Below, piece after piece: positions 62,683 to 64,000 of a DNA stretch of 64,000 bases. This DNA is from Denitrobaculum tricleocarpae. GTDB taxonomy: Bacteria > Pseudomonadota > Alphaproteobacteria > Kiloniellales > Kiloniellaceae. The notes beneath the pieces are model-generated. The model saw only the letters and a program-made list of their open reading frames with translations. It did no database searches and was not told the origin of the DNA. A program made the position numbers and the translations under genes. The stretch spans positions 620,001 through 684,000 of the forward strand of contig NZ_ML660052.1 of NCBI RefSeq assembly GCF_007004665.1, read 5' to 3'. The stretch's first letter is position 1. The number at the start of each line of letters is the position of its first letter.

Positions 62683-64000
62683 TCATTGCCGCAGGCGTTC
62701 GCCCTTCGGGTCAAACGGCGGTTTGGCGAGTACGATGGCCTTATGGGGACGGCCCAGAATAGCTACGCTCACCTCCTGTCCGGCGCTCACGTCCTTGACG
62801 TAACCAAGTGCCAGCGACTTCTCGACCGTGTAGCCGTAGGATCCCGAAGATACACGGCCGACCGGCGTGCCGTCCGGCTGGAAGATCGGTTCGCCGCCGG
62901 TGGCATCGGCGTTTTCGGCTTGAACTTCGATCAGCACCAGTCGCTCGCGTGGTTTGTTCCCGGCAAGCGCTTCATAGGCGGAACGGTTCAGGAAGTCGCC
63001 CTTATCCATCTTGATCAGGCGGTCCAAACCGACTTCCTGTGGCCAGTACTCAGGCGAATACTCTCGGCCCCAGCTGCCATAGCCCTTTTCCACACGCAGT
63101 GACATAAGGGCGCGGGAGCCAACGGGACCCGTATGGAAGTCCTTTCCGGCTTGCAGTAGTGCCTGATAGAGCGCCAGTTGGTCTTCCGTCGCACAGTGCA
63201 GTTCCCATCCCAGATCACCCGTAAAGGAGACACGTAATGCGACCACTTCAACACCGGCCAGTTTGATCCGCTGTGAGCGCGTGAAAGGAAAAGCGGGTGT
63301 TGACAAGTCCGCGTTGGTCAGCCGTTGCAGCAGGTCGCGGGACTTGGGACCGGCAACATTGAACCCGCACATCGTCTCGGTCATGGAGCGGAACGAGGTT
63401 CCGGCGGGCAGCGGCACGGCGTTGAAGTAGCGCTGATGATAGCGCTCCGCCATGCCGGAACCTATGACCAGGAATTCGTCCTCGGTCAAACGTGTAACCG
63501 TGAAGTCTCCCGCAATTCCGCCACGCTTGCCGATCAGAGGCGTCAGGCAAGAGCGTCCGGCCGATTGCGGCATGCGGTTCGCGAAGAGGGCGTTCAGCCA
63601 GTCTTCCGCACCGGCGCCTTTGACACTGTATTTGGCAAAGTTGGAGATATCGATGATGCCGGCGTGTTGACGCAGGCGCCGGCATTCCGCACCGACGGGC
63701 TCGAACCAGTTTTGACGGGTGAAGCCGGCCGTCTCCTCGGACTGATGAGGGCTCCCCGCATACCAAAGCGGATGCTCCCAGCCGAAGTTCAGGCCGAAAA
63801 CCGCGCCCATGGATTTCTGCAGTTCGTAGACGGGCCGGGTGCGCACCGGCCGTCCGGCCTCGCGCTCTTCGTTCGGAAAGTGGATCTTGAAGCGATGGGC
63901 GTACTGGTCCCTGACCCGCTCTCTGGTGAAGTCCTTTCCGGCCCAGGCTCCATAGCGCGCGAGGTCCCAGGCGAACATATCCAGTTTGGGTTCACCTTCG
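62683..64000 (-). CDS. GcvT-domain FAD-dependent oxidoreductase (dimethylglycine/sarcosine dehydrogenase type), C-terminal part
   Basis: The frame is open to the window edge; the N-terminal FAD domain lies beyond it. What is visible is the C-terminal folate-binding GcvT module: FDISNFAKYSVKGAGAEDW-type start, CGFNVAGPKSRDLLQRLTNA, SFTGDLGWELHCATEDQLAL, ALMSLRVEKGYGSWGREYSP, then the GcvT C-domain. The stretch before it (GLNFGWEHPLWYAG) links to the FAD domain. These enzymes oxidatively demethylate dimethylglycine or sarcosine, handing one-carbon units to tetrahydrofolate. The substrate is not decided by the visible part. Confidence 0.9.
   Translation of the reverse strand, partial: EGEPKLDMFAWDLARYGAWAGKDFTRERVRDQYAHRFKIHFPNEEREAGRPVRTRPVYELQKSMGAVFGLNFGWEHPLWYAGSPHQSEETAGFTRQNWFEPVGAECRRLRQHAGIIDISNFAKYSVKGAGAEDWLNALFANRMPQSAGRSCLTPLIGKRGGIAGDFTVTRLTEDEFLVIGSGMAERYHQRYFNAVPLPAGTSFRSMTETMCGFNVAGPKSRDLLQRLTNADLSTPAFPFTRSQRIKLAGVEVVALRVSFTGDLGWELHCATEDQLALYQALLQAGKDFHTGPVGSRALMSLRVEKGYGSWGREYSPEYWPQEVGLDRLIKMDKGDFLNRSAYEALAGNKPRERLVLIEVQAENADATGGEPIFQPDGTPVGRVSSGSYGYTVEKSLALGYVKDVSAGQEVSVAILGRPHKAIVLAKPPFDPKGERLRQ

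Overview
The window is a chromosomal segment of an alphaproteobacterium with moderately high GC (high fifties to about 60% by eye). A marine or aquatic Rhodospirillales-like lineage is the best guess. Evidence for the class is the ensemble: the DUF1285–Nudix–DUF6111–cca cluster, a PetP/PetR-type MarR plus response regulator pair, a Ros/MucR regulator, a phasin, Irr-type iron boxes, a UbiK homologue and a class GN ('marine') sortase with its dedicated target. No tRNA, rRNA, CRISPR array, prophage or transposase gene was seen. Most of the window is core housekeeping sequence.

Layout. 1-3250: truncated MoxR ATPase, then DUF1285, CoA pyrophosphatase, DUF6111 and CCA-adding enzyme. 3487-6461: TPR/2OG-oxygenase protein, then hemF and trmL on the minus strand. 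6693-9462: cytochrome bc1 operon petABC ending at a strong bidirectional terminator. 9595-19674: a long minus-strand run holding ychF, pth, rplY, prs, an orphan lipoprotein, a degenerate M24 protein, pgeF, midA-like methyltransferase, lgt and the heptose epimerase. 19985-26221: plus-strand ubiK, ybjN-like, proC, ybaK-like, a TetR regulator, phasin, CsaA-like protein, mucR and an orphan. 26290-30545: sensor kinase, PetR-like and PetP-like genes, interrupted by a 318-bp inverted-repeat element, facing ilvE.

30638-40248: molybdenum-cofactor genes (moaE, moaD, moeA, mobB), pgsA, uvrC, a 786-bp non-coding region with repeats, folB, a FolM-like reductase, a Ca2+/Na+ antiporter and msrB. 40773-50148: small secreted protein, PAS kinase, uvrB, PAS/EAL protein and the sortase plus VIT/vWA target pair. 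50527-56120: aspartate aminotransferase, an EF-G-like GTPase, dps with two iron-control boxes, and msrP. 56121-57049: a gene-free region with a highly structured predicted sRNA. 57050-64000: EamA transporter, LysR regulator, trxB, cupin, GST and a truncated GcvT-type oxidoreductase.

The most notable signals lie between genes. (1) A minus-strand sRNA of about 165 nt at 56392-56555 has five hairpins plus a terminator and repeatedly exposes C-rich anti-Shine-Dalgarno loops; it has its own promoter. (2) Two Irr-type boxes bracket the dps promoter. (3) Two perfect palindromes bracket the phasin promoter. (4) Two small non-autonomous repeat families end in CTAG. In one of them the repeat tip supplies the TAG stop codon of the host gene at both copies (petR-like and pgsA). 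Redox and repair functions recur (MsrB, MsrP, TrxB, GST, Dps, UvrB, UvrC), but they look like separate transcription units rather than one system.
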